Made by a program: the position numbers and the translations under genes | The notes under the pieces: model-generated | Told to the model about the DNA's origin: nothing | The model's database searches: none | The model's input: only the letters and a program-made list of their open reading frames with translations | Origin: Homalodisca vitripennis | Taxonomy: Eukaryota; Arthropoda; Insecta; Hemiptera; Cicadellidae | DNA length: 64,000 nt | Direction: 5' to 3' | Assembly (NCBI RefSeq): GCF_021130785.1 | Contig: NW_025776813.1 | Coordinates: 1-64,000 of the forward strand | Part shown: one piece after another, positions 1 to 13,379 of the stretch | Layout: every line of letters starts with the position of its first letter | Position numbering within the stretch: position 1 is the first letter of the stretch

Positions 1-3000
1 ACGCTTTTCCGTTTTCTTCAACGTTGATATTTGTTTATAACTTCACTATACGTATCGTTTCATAAAACATTATCGTTAAAATTACTGAAAAACTTTTAAT
101 GATTGTAATAAATATCAGTAACGTTTTTAATATATTTAATAGCGGACACTATTTACATTTCTGTATTAAGGAATGTAAGTTTTTAAGTTATTCTATTGTG
201 CAACATACAGTTTGTAGCACACATTGTATAGTATAAATATACATAATACATTATGCCTCTAGGACTCTATCAGCTATAACATAAACAAGATATAGCGGTT
301 TATTCCTCGAGGGAGACTGTTGTATCCGTGTATTTACATTGAATTTTTAAGCTGTATGTCTATGGTTATTTCTATGTAACTGAAGGATTACGTCTATATG
401 CAAGGCAAAAAATATTATGTAATTCTTACGTCTTAAATTATATTCTTAAATATTTCCCAGGACGTAACTGGTTACTAAATATTAGGTTTTAAAGTTTAAT
501 CATTAAAGCTGTACTAATAATACTGGGGATAAATAATGAAAACGAGTTAAAATAGACAATCTTAAAAAGTAGAACAATTCAAATACTGCAATTCTCCGGC
601 CTTTCCTGGATGAAGTGTTTAGTTTAATTTATTATGCTTTGGAAATTAATTATTGTAAGTCAAACCCCATGGAGTTATAGATGCAGTTGTCAGACACGGA
701 CTGTGTTGCGAAAAGTGCTTTCAGTTTCTGAAAACAGTTGGTTAATCTGGGACTGAAGTGAGCATATGCCAATCTTGAAAGCAACGGACAAGCTCTAGAA
801 GGCCATTCTCATTGAAAGCTAACCTAATTATTGTGAACTTACGATGGAACAACTAACGTATAAAACTCACGGTTTGCGGGGCGACTTTATATTAAATTTA
901 ACGTCTAACACTGCCGTTCAATAATTCCAACTATAAATCCAAGCAAAAAAATGTATTATTCGGACACATTAAAAACATGTCCTTTATCCAAGTAGACCAT
1001 TGTTGGCCAGTCGTTGACCTCGATGTTGTTTATTTAGCAATGAAGTTGATATGCAGAACTTTGTTCAGTTAATTCTAAAAGTATCGCGCGGACGAACAAA
1101 TAAAAGTTTTCAAGCTATTTTATTAATATGATTCTTTGACGCTCAGCCTATAACTAGCTTTGTCGACTTAAAATTTGAAATTACTAAAAGTTTACGTTTG
1201 GTTACAATAAATCTTGTCCCGGAAGATTTGGCCATTGGCAGTGTCCCTGTAATTAATTACTAAACTTGCTGAATTGCTCGGTAATTACTTGTAGGCTGGT
1301 GGTCAAGTGTAATGAAGGCGTATGATATTAGGACTAAACGTTATACGTATCGATTAATATTTCGATCATTTCTTTACTAATATTTACAACGAAATGAAAG
1401 TGTATGTGAAATAGACACATAAATTTATTGTTAAGTATATTATATATTATTTGTAAAGAGATTGCAATTATTAATTGTAAACTAGTTTTATCTCTAAAAA
1501 ACTAATCTTCTACACTCATGGAAAAGTTAAACAGTACATATCAGGCCTAAATGCATGTATCAACTATTTATTTGCCACTATCCATGCATGCAATGATAAG
1601 TCTTGTACTATAAGATTAATGTTCTATAAATCGCGTAATGTTCTATTAATTTAGCACCTTATGTATGTTGAACGTCAAGCAATGTCACATTAGACTAAAT
1701 CCTTAAATGTTATATGTTCGAGGACTTTATTGCAATTCTTTTCGTAAAATGTATTTACACATTTCTTTATATTACCCTTTCAATGAGAGAAATGATGCAT
1801 TTATGTAATAACATTCTTAAGTCTATTAAAAAATATTTTCGTGTTCATTAAAGTTGTTTTTGAAATACAAACCCGTTTGTTTTATAAAAAATTAACAGGT
1901 AACAGGCAAATAATAATTGACTCTGATATCAGATAACATCCAATAATATGTGATTCGATATTTGTTTCGTAAAATATACGTAAAAAGGCATAACACTCGT
2001 TTTTGTTTAAAAATTAACAGATCAAATTAAATGAAAGAGCTCTTTCTGAAACCCAAAATTGTTGTACCAAATAGATCTAATTGCAACTTTAATAATGTTG
2101 TGACTTATTGTTTTCATAAAGTCACGCGTTAATACAGATTCTCTAGTGAATTTAAAGTGATTCTACTTCCTCAAACTTTTCGGTTACTTGTGTCTCAAAG
2201 TTGCCTTCAGATATATTACAACCTTGGATGATTCATGTCGTATTCAATAAGTGATTGAGAACTTACGAGTTAAGTAACCGATGTTTCCACGCGATACTTA
2301 AAAATACAATTACAAGTGATCGAACAGTGCAAATGTATTCTCACTAATATATACATTAAATGACAACTAGCTATCCTTTCGATATGTCTGTAATAAAAAC
2401 TTTGTATGTCTGAGTCAATACTCTCTATAAATGTCCAAATACTACTAAACTGATGTCCAGTAATGATGTGTCAGATGGATAATTATAATAGGAAATTGAA
2501 GGATTACTAGCTGAAACACTGATGCCGTGATCACCAAAACAAAAAAAAAGTAGTAATTTTCATGTTTAGAGGATATTCTAATACTTTTAAGTACATAAGT
2601 CCATTGATTGTTACCTAACAAGCAGACTTAAAAACCCAGCCGGCATGGTCGTAAAGGACCTATTTATCTTTACCAGCGTTCTTTTGCTCGTGTGTAAAGG
2701 ATTTTTCCATATAAACTTTATATCTGTGAATACACAGTAATGCTATAAAGACTTTTCAAAGCGATTCAGCATTAAATTTTTACCATAATGTATTTGTTTT
2801 CATTATACATTAGTATATAACGTAGATAAAATCAATGATGCATACATAACGATTACACTAAAAAGATCACCCGTGATGAATAATTCTAGGTAATCAAAGA
2901 TCTCCTTAACAATGTTATATTGTTGGTAAAATATAAATTATGTTTGTTTAAATTAACAGTAAAAATGTACCGTACAATATTTTACTGTATTATAGCCTTA

Positions 3001-6000
3001 ATTAAAATGATATAGTAATTTATAGATGTTTGAAAATGTTTAAAATAATAGCGTGGATTCTATAGACTTACTTGTCATATCAAGAGTTAATTCAAAGAAA
3101 ATAAAATTCTAGAGATTTAGTCTCGTATAGATAATTACAAAAGATGGCGAAAGGAAATGAATAAATATAACACTTTTTAAACACTTAATTTTCTTATTCC
3201 GGTAAAAAATGCAGTATTGGTATTGGCATTGGGTGTTGCAGTATAAGTATGTTAATCATTACGCATAACACATATTTGTTTAGTAAAAATTTCGTTTTGA
3301 AATATTGTTTAGACAATAAACATTTTTACTGTATACAAAATATAAATTTACCAATATATTGTATATTATATTAAGTATTATAATTATTCAATTAAATCAT
3401 TCTATGGAACTTTATAGAAGGAAACTTCATAGTATTTAAATATAATAAATTTATAAGTACGTTGCCATTTAGATGTAAGGGATAGTCTGTACAGACCATT
3501 CCTTCTTATACAAAATATTAAAAATGATTTTATACATTTATGCCAAGAATATGATAGTTTAAAAGTTCTTCCCAAATCTAAGATTGCATATCCACCTACT
3601 GACACCACATACCAGGACGTCATTATGTTTGCTTGCGACCGAAAAAACTTTTATACGGGTCTATAGTAAATGTTGCTTAACTATGTTTCTTACAAATAAA
3701 CAGGTAACAACTTCTACAAAAATATAGATATCCTTAAAATGGATAACATTTGTACTCTCAAGAATCCATGTGTACTCTCAAGAATCCATTTGTGCTTGTA
3801 AACATAATGCCCTAATATTAGTCTCGAAGCATGTCCTCCTGTTGGATTGGTAGACATGGATTGACCATTAATTTTTGGAACAATACGTTAAAAAAATTTG
3901 GCCGCACAGTGGAAAGGGGGGGTACTCTGTCTCGGGGGTTGATCTAACTCAGTTCTAACCAACTTCCTCATGGTGGTGGGGGCCACCAAAATTGAAATTT
4001 GTTTTGGGGATCGAGCAGGTATACGAAAGAAATAGATTGTTAACATGAAACGATATTGAAGTAATCCAGAAAGCAGTCCGAGAGGAAGTAATTTGTATGC
4101 CGTTGGTATTTAAATGAATACAAGCCCCTACTTACCAGCGGAACCCGCTAACAGTGCATTAAAGTTTTCTCAATCACATCAAAAAGCATTCCTCGCCCTG
4201 TTCGATGACATAGGAATAAATTGAGATTAATGCCTCACTATATTCAACCACGTGGTTTCTATAAATTTACACATAAACGTGTAGAATCCGTCGTCTCATC
4301 TCCTTTATCTGAACTACAGTTATCCTTACCATTTTTTAATAATTAAAAATATAGAACGTTATTTATTTTTTATTTTAGTTTAATATATCTAACTAAAAGT
4401 CAACTTTATAAATATTATAAATATTTTCTAAAGTCGGGTAAGTAATATAGTAAGTAAAAGTAATTTCAATCATATCTTAGATCTTTTAAGTCAAATACCG
4501 TTGATGATATTTTCATAATTGTTGAGTTTCCTATACAACATTAATGCAAATTTTGATAGACATCCGTTTATGAAGTATCCATATTATTTGTCGTAGAGAA
4601 CATGTATATTTAGCTTAAAATCCATGTGACTAAAACGTGTTTAGCCTAAATATTAAAAAAATATATTTTAACCCAGCAGGTCCATCTTTCAGATGTGCAC
4701 CGACACACCATATGTGATTGCCATCAGTCACTTAGTACATCAATCCGCATGTTTGCTAGAATCCCTCAACAGGGTTTCTAGTAATTGAGCAGAAAATGCG
4801 TTAACCCTGCGGCTCCACCCACTTTGATACGATTGGCCCCTTTGACTTTGCCATTTACTCATCTAGCCTCTCTAGTAATTTCCGTATACCCGCGTTAAAA
4901 ATTAGACTGTAATTTTGACGAAACACTGATGAAGAGTGTATAAATTAACACGTTGTTATAGGTAGATTAAAAATATAACTATTTTTGTATTATAGCAATA
5001 TGAACATTGAAATTTAATATGTCAATACTTAAAGAAATGGGAGGCTTTCAATTAAGTTATTTTAGAACCGATTGTGATATTACTAAGAAAATTAAGTAGT
5101 GTATCCATGGCTTTATATAGGAGCCTATTTATAGGAGTAATAAATAGAATGAGTCCAAATAAAAATTTTTGCCAATTACATTTGTTCAATTGTAATTTGT
5201 TAAGAAATAATAGACGTCAATTCTATATGATAACGTGGCTTCAAGCAATTCCTCTTATTGTACAGGATGTATCAACAGCATGTTAAAACGAGTTTGAATT
5301 TAAATAGTTTTAAATGTACACCATTATAAATCTTTCTAAGCTAAATGAAAACATAATGTTATACAATAATAGCACAGTGGTAAATCTATACCTGCTAATA
5401 TTACTACTGCAGTTTAAATAAATAAAGGTAAATCTGTAGATGACTAATACTGGATACATTTTACATTTACGTGAAAGCTTAGTGACAAACTTAAAAATTT
5501 TCAGTGATTCAACCCGGACATATGGCCATTATGAAATAGTTGTAACAGCACTTTTGGCGAAATAGTGGTAACAGCACTTCAGGCAGTAGAGCCGCCTAAT
5601 ACCCCAACTAATAGTTAGGTAGAATCATACAGTCCTCGCTACTTAATAATAAAACGTATATATTAATTAATTCTTACGGGAACTGACGGTTTAAGAATCA
5701 ATTTTGCCTACAGTGTATTGGCGATAACGATAAACGATACGAATGAAATAGTTTTTAAATAGAATAATTACAAAGAAATAAAGTAAACAAATGTTTTAGA
5801 AAACGGACTTAAATGAAATTCAAATTTTTAAAAATTTCCATTTTATTGCACAAAAATTAATTTTGCTCAAGTAAACATATTAAACGTCAAATTAGCAACA
5901 CTACATCATTTGTAAACAGTCAATCATTTAAAAATTCTAAAAGCTTTACTATCTTAAATATTTGTATCTATGAGTGAAAAATTGAGCTTAAAAATTCCTT

Positions 6001-7090
6001 AACCATGTAGTAGGCTCAGTCAATGACATGATTTTTAGAGAAATTGAGGTTTTTGTAAATTTTGAATTTTGAGATGTGGGGGAATCTTGTAATACTATTT
6101 CAAAGCTAATTAGTCAAATCTGGCTTCATATAGAGTTTATCGGTGGACTGGATTCTGAAGGTCTCCTTATCTCAGCTGATACTATATCATACTAGTGTTT
6201 ATTGAATTTTGAACATACTGGATATTTTATGTACATTAATAGAGTTTCCTAAATATATAGGGAGGCCAGAGTCATAGTTCTGATATAAATTAAAAAGGGT
6301 TTAATATGTTTTTAAGCAGTAAAACAGTTACACGTGGTTTCACTGCTATTCCACTATCTAACTGATAGTAGCTGAGAATTTAACACAATGATATTAATGC
6401 AAAATCCAAAAAAATGTTTAATGAAAGTTTAGAGATGGATGATTTATAAAAATTTTAAACATCGAATCCCATCATGGGAGAGGTCAGCACAATTTTACTA
6501 TTTCCTTTGGCTGTACGCATGGTATCTCGAGAAAAAAACCGTTCAATAAACTTGAAATGAAAACTGATTTCAATGGTATTGCATGGCACTGTATGGAATT
6601 TTGATAAGAGTTTGCTAAGTTCGCTATTATATTATATTGGTATAATTGGTATCCATTATGGAATGGAAAGAAAAATAGATACAATTTTAAACCAGTTAAG
6701 AAGTATAATATTAAGAGATTTTGAAATGTCTCGTATTAGCACATTTAGCTTTTATTCATGAGGTAATAATATAAATGGTAGATAAGAAAGTCAGTTTGGA
6801 CGTATAAATGACAAGATTATTTCAAAGAACGTTTTTTACTCTGCCGTCAGAAATATTGCAGGCTTAACTTCTATTATCTCTCAGCATCTTGTACCTGTCA
6901 GCCTCAGGGTCCTCCAGGCTACTGGCAGGCAACGGTATCTTGGTTGCTTAAGCATTTCATATATCCAATCCTTTCAGACTCTTTAGATTTAATTGATACT
7001 CAGACAACATTGAGTTATATAATGGTGCATAAATATCACTCAGACCTCTGACACAAATTCAACTTCTCTTTAGGGGAATAAAAAATGTCT
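1..7090. other. AT-rich intergenic DNA, no gene seen
   Basis: No open frame here has recognisable protein features; all frames are short and AT-driven. Minor structure only: a 21-bp unit (tgtactctcaagaatccat) occurs twice in tandem around 3752-3791, and a phrase (taacagcactt) is repeated near 5548-5580. I see no RNA gene and no transposon domain. Confidence 0.6.
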
Positions 7091-7101
7091 TTTTTTTATC
7101 A

Positions 7102-7105
7102 TATA

Positions 7106-7163
<58 letters not shown>

Positions 7164-7175
7164 ATATATATATAG

Positions 7176-7217
<42 letters not shown>
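7102..7217. repeat. (TA)n microsatellite
   Basis: Nearly pure TA dinucleotide run, interrupted by a few single T or TT phase shifts. It is the first of three simple-sequence blocks packed between 7.1 and 7.5 kb. Confidence 0.95.
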
Positions 7218-7219
<2 letters not shown>

Positions 7220-7290
7220 CTATATATGTCCACAAGTCAGCTTGAATGACATGAACCATAAATATGATCTTAGCGAAACCTATTACGAAT

Positions 7291-7293
7291 CAC

Positions 7294-7342
<49 letters not shown>
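7291..7342. repeat. (CA)n microsatellite
   Basis: About 25 CA units with one early CG interruption, running into a short (TA)n stretch. Confidence 0.95.
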
Positions 7343-7346
<4 letters not shown>

Positions 7347-7401
7347 TATATATATATCTCTAATGAATATCTGCATATTTAATGCGCATATTTAATGAAT
7401 G

Positions 7402-7403
<2 letters not shown>

Positions 7404-7469
<66 letters not shown>
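7404..7469. repeat. (TA)n microsatellite at a SINE tail
   Basis: Pure TA run ending in atacatacattt, directly abutting the tail of the SINE at 7470-7632. It could have grown from the A/T-rich tail of that SINE. Confidence 0.9.
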
Positions 7470-7473
<4 letters not shown>

Positions 7474-7632
7474 CATTTATTAAATTTGTATAAGCGGCAA
7501 TATCCTAATTTAATTTAATTTCAATAAACATTGAATCACAAAAAGTACTTGCTACGCCGATACTCGAACCCGGATCTCTTACTTGCCGGTTGAATGTGCT
7601 ACCATTACACCACAGAGCTCTTACTTTTTACG
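7470..7632 (-). mobile_element. tRNA-derived SINE
   Basis: Read on the minus strand, the segment starts with a tRNA-like head. A box-A-like stretch (ctgtggtgtaatggtagc) is followed about 30 bases later by a box-B-like stretch (ccgggttcgagtatc). An AT-rich body and a simple-sequence tail then follow. The head does not close into a full cloverleaf with a matching acceptor stem, so a functional tRNA gene is unlikely. A tRNA pseudogene is the alternative. Confidence 0.6.
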
Positions 7633-7639
7633 ATTAAAT

Positions 7640-9050
7640 TATAAATATACACATATACAGTTGTTATACAGACATCTATGACTGTGAGAATTTGGGTATA
7701 TTTTTGTCATACTTAAATATATTTTCTAATATTATTCTTACACTACATATTTGTAGCCAAGTCCTAATGGTTTATATTGTTATATTGAAAAAATTGTATC
7801 AATGAAACCCCATATGATGTATTGCGTAATTTCATCATACAAAATAACACATATATGTAAATTATACTCAAAAGTGTTTAAAGATATACTTTTACAAATC
7901 AAAACAGTTAAAACAAATTGACTGATTTAAAAAAAAAATTATGAAACTAAATTCTGTTAAACAGCTTTTATTTTCACACAAGTTTAATATGGAAATTAAA
8001 TGCCAAATATATAACGATTCAGTATTGTGCTTAATAACACTTCCCTCTCCGTATTCTACCCCGTAAGTCGGCTGTCCTGACCATGATACATTATTCATTT
8101 GCCTGACCCTCTTTAGCTAACATAGACCACCTGTTCTACCGTTACATTGTCTTGACTATGTGATCAGCCTTTGAGCAGCTGCCCCGACACAAACTCTCTC
8201 CATCGCTATCCTTCCAACTATATCCCTGCATAAATGACAAGTACATAAATTTATATGAGAATAACACTCGTTTTTGCAAGAATATTATCACATGACATTC
8301 GACCAATAGTTATGATTACTATACATAATGATTTGACCAAATAATTTGTTATTTCATCTTATGGACGTATATCTTTGATACGACAATTAGGTTATTCCTA
8401 GGTTTTAATTGGACTTAAAATATACCGTATACAGAAGGTAAATTAATTATAAATTAGTAAAATTTGCATGTCTTTACTAGAAACACAACCTAGTGACAAT
8501 TCATGGAGTGGATTCATGTTGCGTCATTTAACAAGTTGGTTTTGAGTCAGAACTTTTGTCTGAACATATTTTCTGTTAAATTTTTTCTAGTTTCCAACAC
8601 AGATAATAGTCTAAATCGCTCAATAGTATATTTGTGGGTATTGCAATAGATATTCTGCTACAAGAAATCCCTAAGAGAATATATATTTAATGTAAATTAC
8701 CGCAGAATTCTGAACTGTATCTGAATTTAATTTAAACATATGGTCACGATAAGTTTTATACGATAATAAATAGTAAAAAACATCAAATTTAATCATAGAG
8801 ATATATTTTAAGTAATTCATAACTTTATAAATCCATGCAAGGTATTCAGCGTACTACATTTTCTCTCGAAAAGAATAAACATTTTACTCGTGTTCAAGAA
8901 ATCGTCAAATAAGGTGTTAAAACAAGCAGTTTAAAAAAGTTTCCTTATAAGTAGTAGTAGAAAATCGCTTATAATCCTTCCCGTATGCTTTTCTGTCATT
9001 ATGTAATGACGGTATAGTAAAAAAAATATTTATAAAAATCAGTAATTTTT
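7640..9050. other. intergenic DNA, nothing recognised
   Basis: AT-rich sequence with no long open frame, tRNA-like fold or transposon domain that I can identify. Confidence 0.55.
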
Positions 9051-9055
9051 ATTAC

Positions 9056-9091
9056 AGGTTTATATAGGTTTATATAAACCTATATAAACCT
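9056..9091. repeat. perfect 36-bp palindrome
   Basis: An 18-base half, aggtttatataggtttat, is followed immediately by its exact reverse complement with no spacer. It lies just 5' of the LINE and may mark the junction between flanking DNA and that insertion. Confidence 0.85.
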
Positions 9092-9859
9092 ATACAGGGA
9101 GGGAGGAGGTTGGTAGACCTGCTCAGCCTTGCAAGTCTACTTATTTTTATGCTCCGTGATTGTTGTATATTTTAAACTGTTTTAGTTATTATGTTGTTCA
9201 CGGAAGTTTTTTAATGTATTAATAAGTGTCAAAGGAGTACATTCCAAGTTGCCAAAGAAAACGACACGCAGCTGTAAGTAGTGTATGTCAGTCTCGTCAC
9301 TAACATACTTGGAGCGGAGAAGGGAAGTCTGTAGCGGCCTGTCAGACGGAACGGCAAGCGGGACTACTGCGCATCTGCAAGGCACAGCTGGCGCTACCAA
9401 CATCGCCGCACTAGTTGTCCCACTATTAACCTTCGTCACGCCCGAGCCTGCTGTACTACACTCTGCTGCTACGGTGGATTTTATCTTGCGCCTTCAATAA
9501 AAGTGACGCACCCTACCAACATCTGAGCTCTACGTAAATCGTCGTCGCTTAACTTGAAGGCATCTGTATAGACTATATATTTTATGTCTTACATTTTTCA
9601 GTATTGAAGCCTTGTTATTTGTAGTTGTTCGTTGTTGTTGTTGTTAGGTTTTAAGTATTGTTTTGTTTTATATGTTTATAACTATATTATTGTTGCTATT
9701 TTATGTTACATTTTAAATTAATTTATTTTATTTATTGACTATTTTAATATTTTATTAAAATATATTTATTATTATTTATTATTAGATTAGGTTAGATATT
9801 TTATTGTTTTGACAAAAAATCGAAAAAAACCTTAAATCTGACTAAAGTTATTATTGGCC

Positions 9860-10425
9860 ATGGATAGCTTTATATTTGACTGCACTAATTTTAACGATGA
9901 TGCTAGTACGTTAGTTTCTGAATTTTGTATTCAGCTAGATAAAACTTGTATCAAATTGTGATTGTGACTGCAATGAATTGATTAATGGAGCTTCTGGCGT
10001 TGTTTTGAAGTTTGATGACGTCTGCGGACAGCTCAATGACGTGTGTAGTAAATATGAGCGCTTGAAAGAAGAACTGGACTATTTGAGTGCACAGAGGGAT
10101 GTAGAAAGGAATTCTCACCGTTCTGAATTAAATATCTCTCTTAGCAATAATGACCATTAAGTTAATGAAAAGAATACTTTAGAAGTTAAGATTAAGGACA
10201 TTAGAAAAAAGTTGTCTAAGGCCGAAAATACAAATTCTCTGTTTGAGAAATCTGCAAGCAGAACATGATAACATTGTAAATGACTACGAAACAGTTCAAT
10301 GTGCTAATCGTAAGCTAATTATAGAAAATAGCAGACTAAAAAAGTTGGTCGAAAAAAATGAAAGCATTTGTAATGTTTTAAAAGATAAGCTGCTAGTAAA
10401 CACTAATAAGATTGTTTCAACTTGA
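9860..10425 (+). pseudogene. LINE ORF1 N-terminus, coiled coil
   Basis: The likely ORF1 start is the ATG at 9860, which sits in good context (ggccATGG) and opens MDSFIFDCTNF. The frame breaks after 33 codons. Open segments at 9978-10160 and 10243-10425 continue in other frames with Glu/Lys/Leu/Asn-rich, heptad-like helices, for example YERLKEELDYL. Coiled coils for trimerisation and RNA binding are common in LINE ORF1 proteins; the role here is inferred from that. There are at least two frameshifts. Confidence 0.55.
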
Positions 10426-10935
10426 ATCCTCATTGAAGGTTTTAAACAATAAATGGTTATCAGATGAAATTATAACTGATCATATCAGGTTACTGAATTC
10501 TGAAGTCACTAGAATTCAAAATGATATTTTGTTTGTTGATCCAACTTTGACGCAACTTCTCAAACTGCATAGTAGAACTTATGTAGATCAGGCTTTAAGT
10601 GACATGTCGTTTTATAACAAATCCTGGGTGTTTTTTGTATTAAACAATTGTGACCAAGGTCTTGAGCAGAATGGTGGGTCACATTGGAGCCTACTGCTCC
10701 TTGATAACACAACACGAACAGCAGTACACTACGACTCGGTGCGCGGCCTGAACGAGCGGCATGCTGCAGCGTTGCTTGTCAACCTTGGATTAGATAGTGT
10801 TCCAATAAGTGAGGGGCAGAATTTTCAGCAGACAGAGTCTTTTGAATGTGGTGTTCCACGTTCTTGTTAACGCTCGGCTGTTGCTCGGTCAGGTGTGTGC
10901 GACCGATTCGCATTGACTCACAACACACTGCATCA
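10412..10935 (+). pseudogene. Ulp1-like (C48) cysteine protease domain in LINE ORF1
   Basis: The open segment contains, in the right order and spacing, GSHWSLLLLD (catalytic His), AVHYDS (catalytic Asp), a Gln-rich QNFQQ (oxyanion Gln) and ESFECGV (catalytic Cys). This is the signature of the Ulp1/SENP family of clan CE peptidases, which cleave SUMO or SUMO-like conjugates. The frame breaks directly after the Cys motif at about 10855, and the next frame continues with a plausible C-terminal helix to about 10930. Ulp1-like domains have been captured by other transposons, such as plant Mutator-like elements. Its function in a LINE is unknown; releasing SUMO from target-site or silencing factors is speculation. 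Confidence 0.7.
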
Positions 10936-11025
10936 CACTGACACCTCTGAGACACATGGTAGTACTAATGCCACTCTTGTACCAAGTTCTCAAAGTAGTT
11001 AATAATTCTAGGTCAAATTTGGCAA

Positions 11026-11280
11026 ATGATAAAGTGTGGAAAGTTTGTGAAAGGTAAAAAATGTGCCAGGCGAAACTTAAATCCGAATAAACATAATCAA
11101 GTACCTTGTAAAAATAGATTTGTAGTTTTAAGTAACCACACTTCTGTTACTGAGTCAGTTGTTAAGGTTGTTAAGAGCTCTTCAGGTGTCTGGAGTGAAA
11201 ATTCTGGTCATGTAAAATGCAAGGAAAAACGTTAAAACAGACTCTTTGAAAAGCAAAGATAAAAGAAACCCCTCTAAAAA
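11026..11280 (+). pseudogene. Cys/Lys-rich ORF1 linker
   Basis: An open stretch with CGKFVKGKKC, a downstream Cys and many basic residues lies between the Ulp1 and SGNH segments. It could be a small zinc-binding or nucleic-acid-binding patch, but the Cys spacing does not match a family I can name. Confidence 0.35.
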
Positions 11281-11293
11281 TAGAGTAAAATAA

Positions 11294-12290
11294 ATGTTTG
11301 AAAGTAGTAGTTGTACAGTAGGCCTAAATAATGCAATGGTTTTGAGTGGTTTGTGTGCCACTGATGACATGTTACCGGCTGTAGAATGTGCAGGCCAGAC
11401 TACTCTGGAGGACAATCACTCTCTCAAACCCGTTGAGCAAAGTAATGCTGATTATTTGCTTATAGGTGATTCAATTCTCCGATATTCGGGGAAGCTTTGT
11501 AAGGAAAATGGTTGTACTGTTAGGGTACACCCTGGGGCGAAAATCAAAGATGTAAAAAAAAAATAAGTTGATGGGTTTCTTGCAGCACCAACCTAAAATA
11601 ATTCATTTTCATGTAGGAACCAATAACTTGCCTTTGAAATATAACGGTGGTGCTGGGTACAATGGGGGATGCGGCAAGCGCGAGGCATTGCACTGTATGG
11701 CGGAACCTGTTATACACAACACGAATCCGTTTTCCAAACAGTGTTGTTTTAGTTGACAGCATTTTGCCAAGGTCTGACATAAGTGGAACTGCATTAGCAC
11801 AATTTAATGAGCAGTTGGAGCTGATGTCTGGAAACTTTGGTGTCGTTTTTCTTGAACTGGAATCAGCTGGTGCGAAGGTACCATCTTGCTCGGGATGGCA
11901 GACACCTTAACAGAAAGGGGGTGTCTGTGTTTGGAGCAGCACTTTTGAATGTCTACGAGCAGCTTACATCCTGTGAAATGGCTTCGGATGGGGTTTTGTC
12001 TAGCGCTGAAAGCGCTGTGACGAGTGGTGTGCTTCCAGTTGATGTTGTCAGAGGTTGCTTGTTTGAAACCTGTGGCTGACGGTGTGGACGCCGTAACGAG
12101 GGGTGAGCTTGAGGTGGATGATGTTGAGGTTGGGTTGCTGGAAACTGTAGTTGACGGTGTTGAAGCCGTATTGAATGTTGAACTTCCGGTTGACAGTGAC
12201 AAGTCTGGCTTGCCGACACTTGTGGATGATGGGAATGTGGTGCAGCCAAAAAACGGATATGTAAACTTGATAAATTTATCAGGATAGCAC
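11294..12290 (+). pseudogene. SGNH/GDSL esterase domain of LINE ORF1
   Basis: Blocks of the SGNH hydrolase fold appear in order but in different frames. YLLIGDSILR (block I, nucleophile Ser) is in the frame from 11294. HFHVGTNNLPL (block III, Asn) is in the frame from 11568. ARDGRHLNRKG (block V, Asp and His) is in the frame from 11837. Esterase domains of this kind are known in ORF1 of CR1/L2-type LINEs. The Val/Asp-rich tail at 12024-12287 has no recognised fold. At least three frameshifts separate the blocks. Confidence 0.65.
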
Positions 12291-13347
12291 ATCTAAATAT
12301 GAACTCTCTTTCCACGGGCTTCGAAGAGATGCGTGCCGTGGTAGAGGATTTAAACCTGGATGTTTTTGGTGTTTCGGAAACTTGGCTGAATGAAAGTAAA
12401 TCTTCTGATGAGTTTGCGATGAGTGGATATTCATTGTTTAGGAGCGACAGAAAGGGAAATGCAGTTGCCTCCAGAGGTGGTGGAGTGGCACTATATGTGG
12501 AGAACTGCCTACAATTTTCGCTGAAATCACTTCAATTTGAAGATTGTAATTTTCCAGAGCATATTTGTGGAATATTGAAGTGTAAAAGTGAATCTTTCTG
12601 TATTTACATTATCTATAGACCAGGAGATATGCCTTACACTTGTCTAGAGCCCGCTCTCCACTTTGTATTTTATGATATGGCCCAGTACGCAGATAATATT
12701 GTTGTAATGGGTGACTTGAATATTAACTTGTTAGATTTATCATCCCCAGAGACCCGCTTTGCAAATAAAACTCTTTAAGAGCCTTGAGGTGACTCGGTTG
12801 GTTAAAGTTGCTACAAGGGTTACTAAAACCTGTGCAACTTTTGATTGATCACATTATTGTAAATAGCAATGTTAAATACGTACAGTGTGACGTCGTGGAT
12901 ATGTCAACCATCTATGACTCAAGAGGTGTTCGAGTATCTGATCACAAGATGACATATGTCGATATAAAAACAAAAAAATCAAGAAGGCCTCCTAGATTTG
13001 TTACTTGTCGTGACTTCTCCCGATTTGACATTGACAATATGATACATTGTACGTCCAGTATTAGGTGGGAAGATGCTATGTCTATGAACAATGTAGATGA
13101 CATTCTAGATTTTATTAATTCTGCTATTATTCAAGTTTTTAATGAAAATGCACCTCTAGTACATAAGAGAGTGACCAGAAAGAAATCTCCATGGAGAAAT
13201 AAACAAATCATTCACCTAACCATAGAAAAAGATTATTATAAGAAGAAAATGCTATCTACAGGAAATGAAACTTGTAAAAAAACATATTGTAAGGTTAGAA
13301 ATATGCTCAACAATGAAATAAGACGATCAAAACAAAATTATTTTTAG
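12270..13347 (+). pseudogene. LINE endonuclease domain (exonuclease-endonuclease-phosphatase family)
   Basis: Motifs run in order: HLNMNSL at the start (metal-binding Asn), FGVSETWLN (catalytic Glu), RGGGVALYV, YIIYRPGDM, NIVVMGDLNIN (Asp/Asn) and, after one frameshift near 12775-12810, GVRVSDHKMTYV (the SDH motif with catalytic His). This domain nicks target DNA to prime reverse transcription. The frame through HLNMNSL can be followed upstream of the ATG at 12299, so the true start may be further 5' or ORF1 and ORF2 may be joined. The region from about 12960 to 13347 is the Lys/Arg-rich linker before the reverse transcriptase. Confidence 0.8.
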
Positions 13348-13379
13348 AACTGAAATGTAGAAATGTAAAAGCTCTAGAG

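Noticed and set aside
11804..12315. 162- and 120-codon minus-strand frames, Ser/Thr/Pro-rich
   Set aside because: Antisense shadows of the LINE ORF1 tail; the plus-strand domains explain the region.
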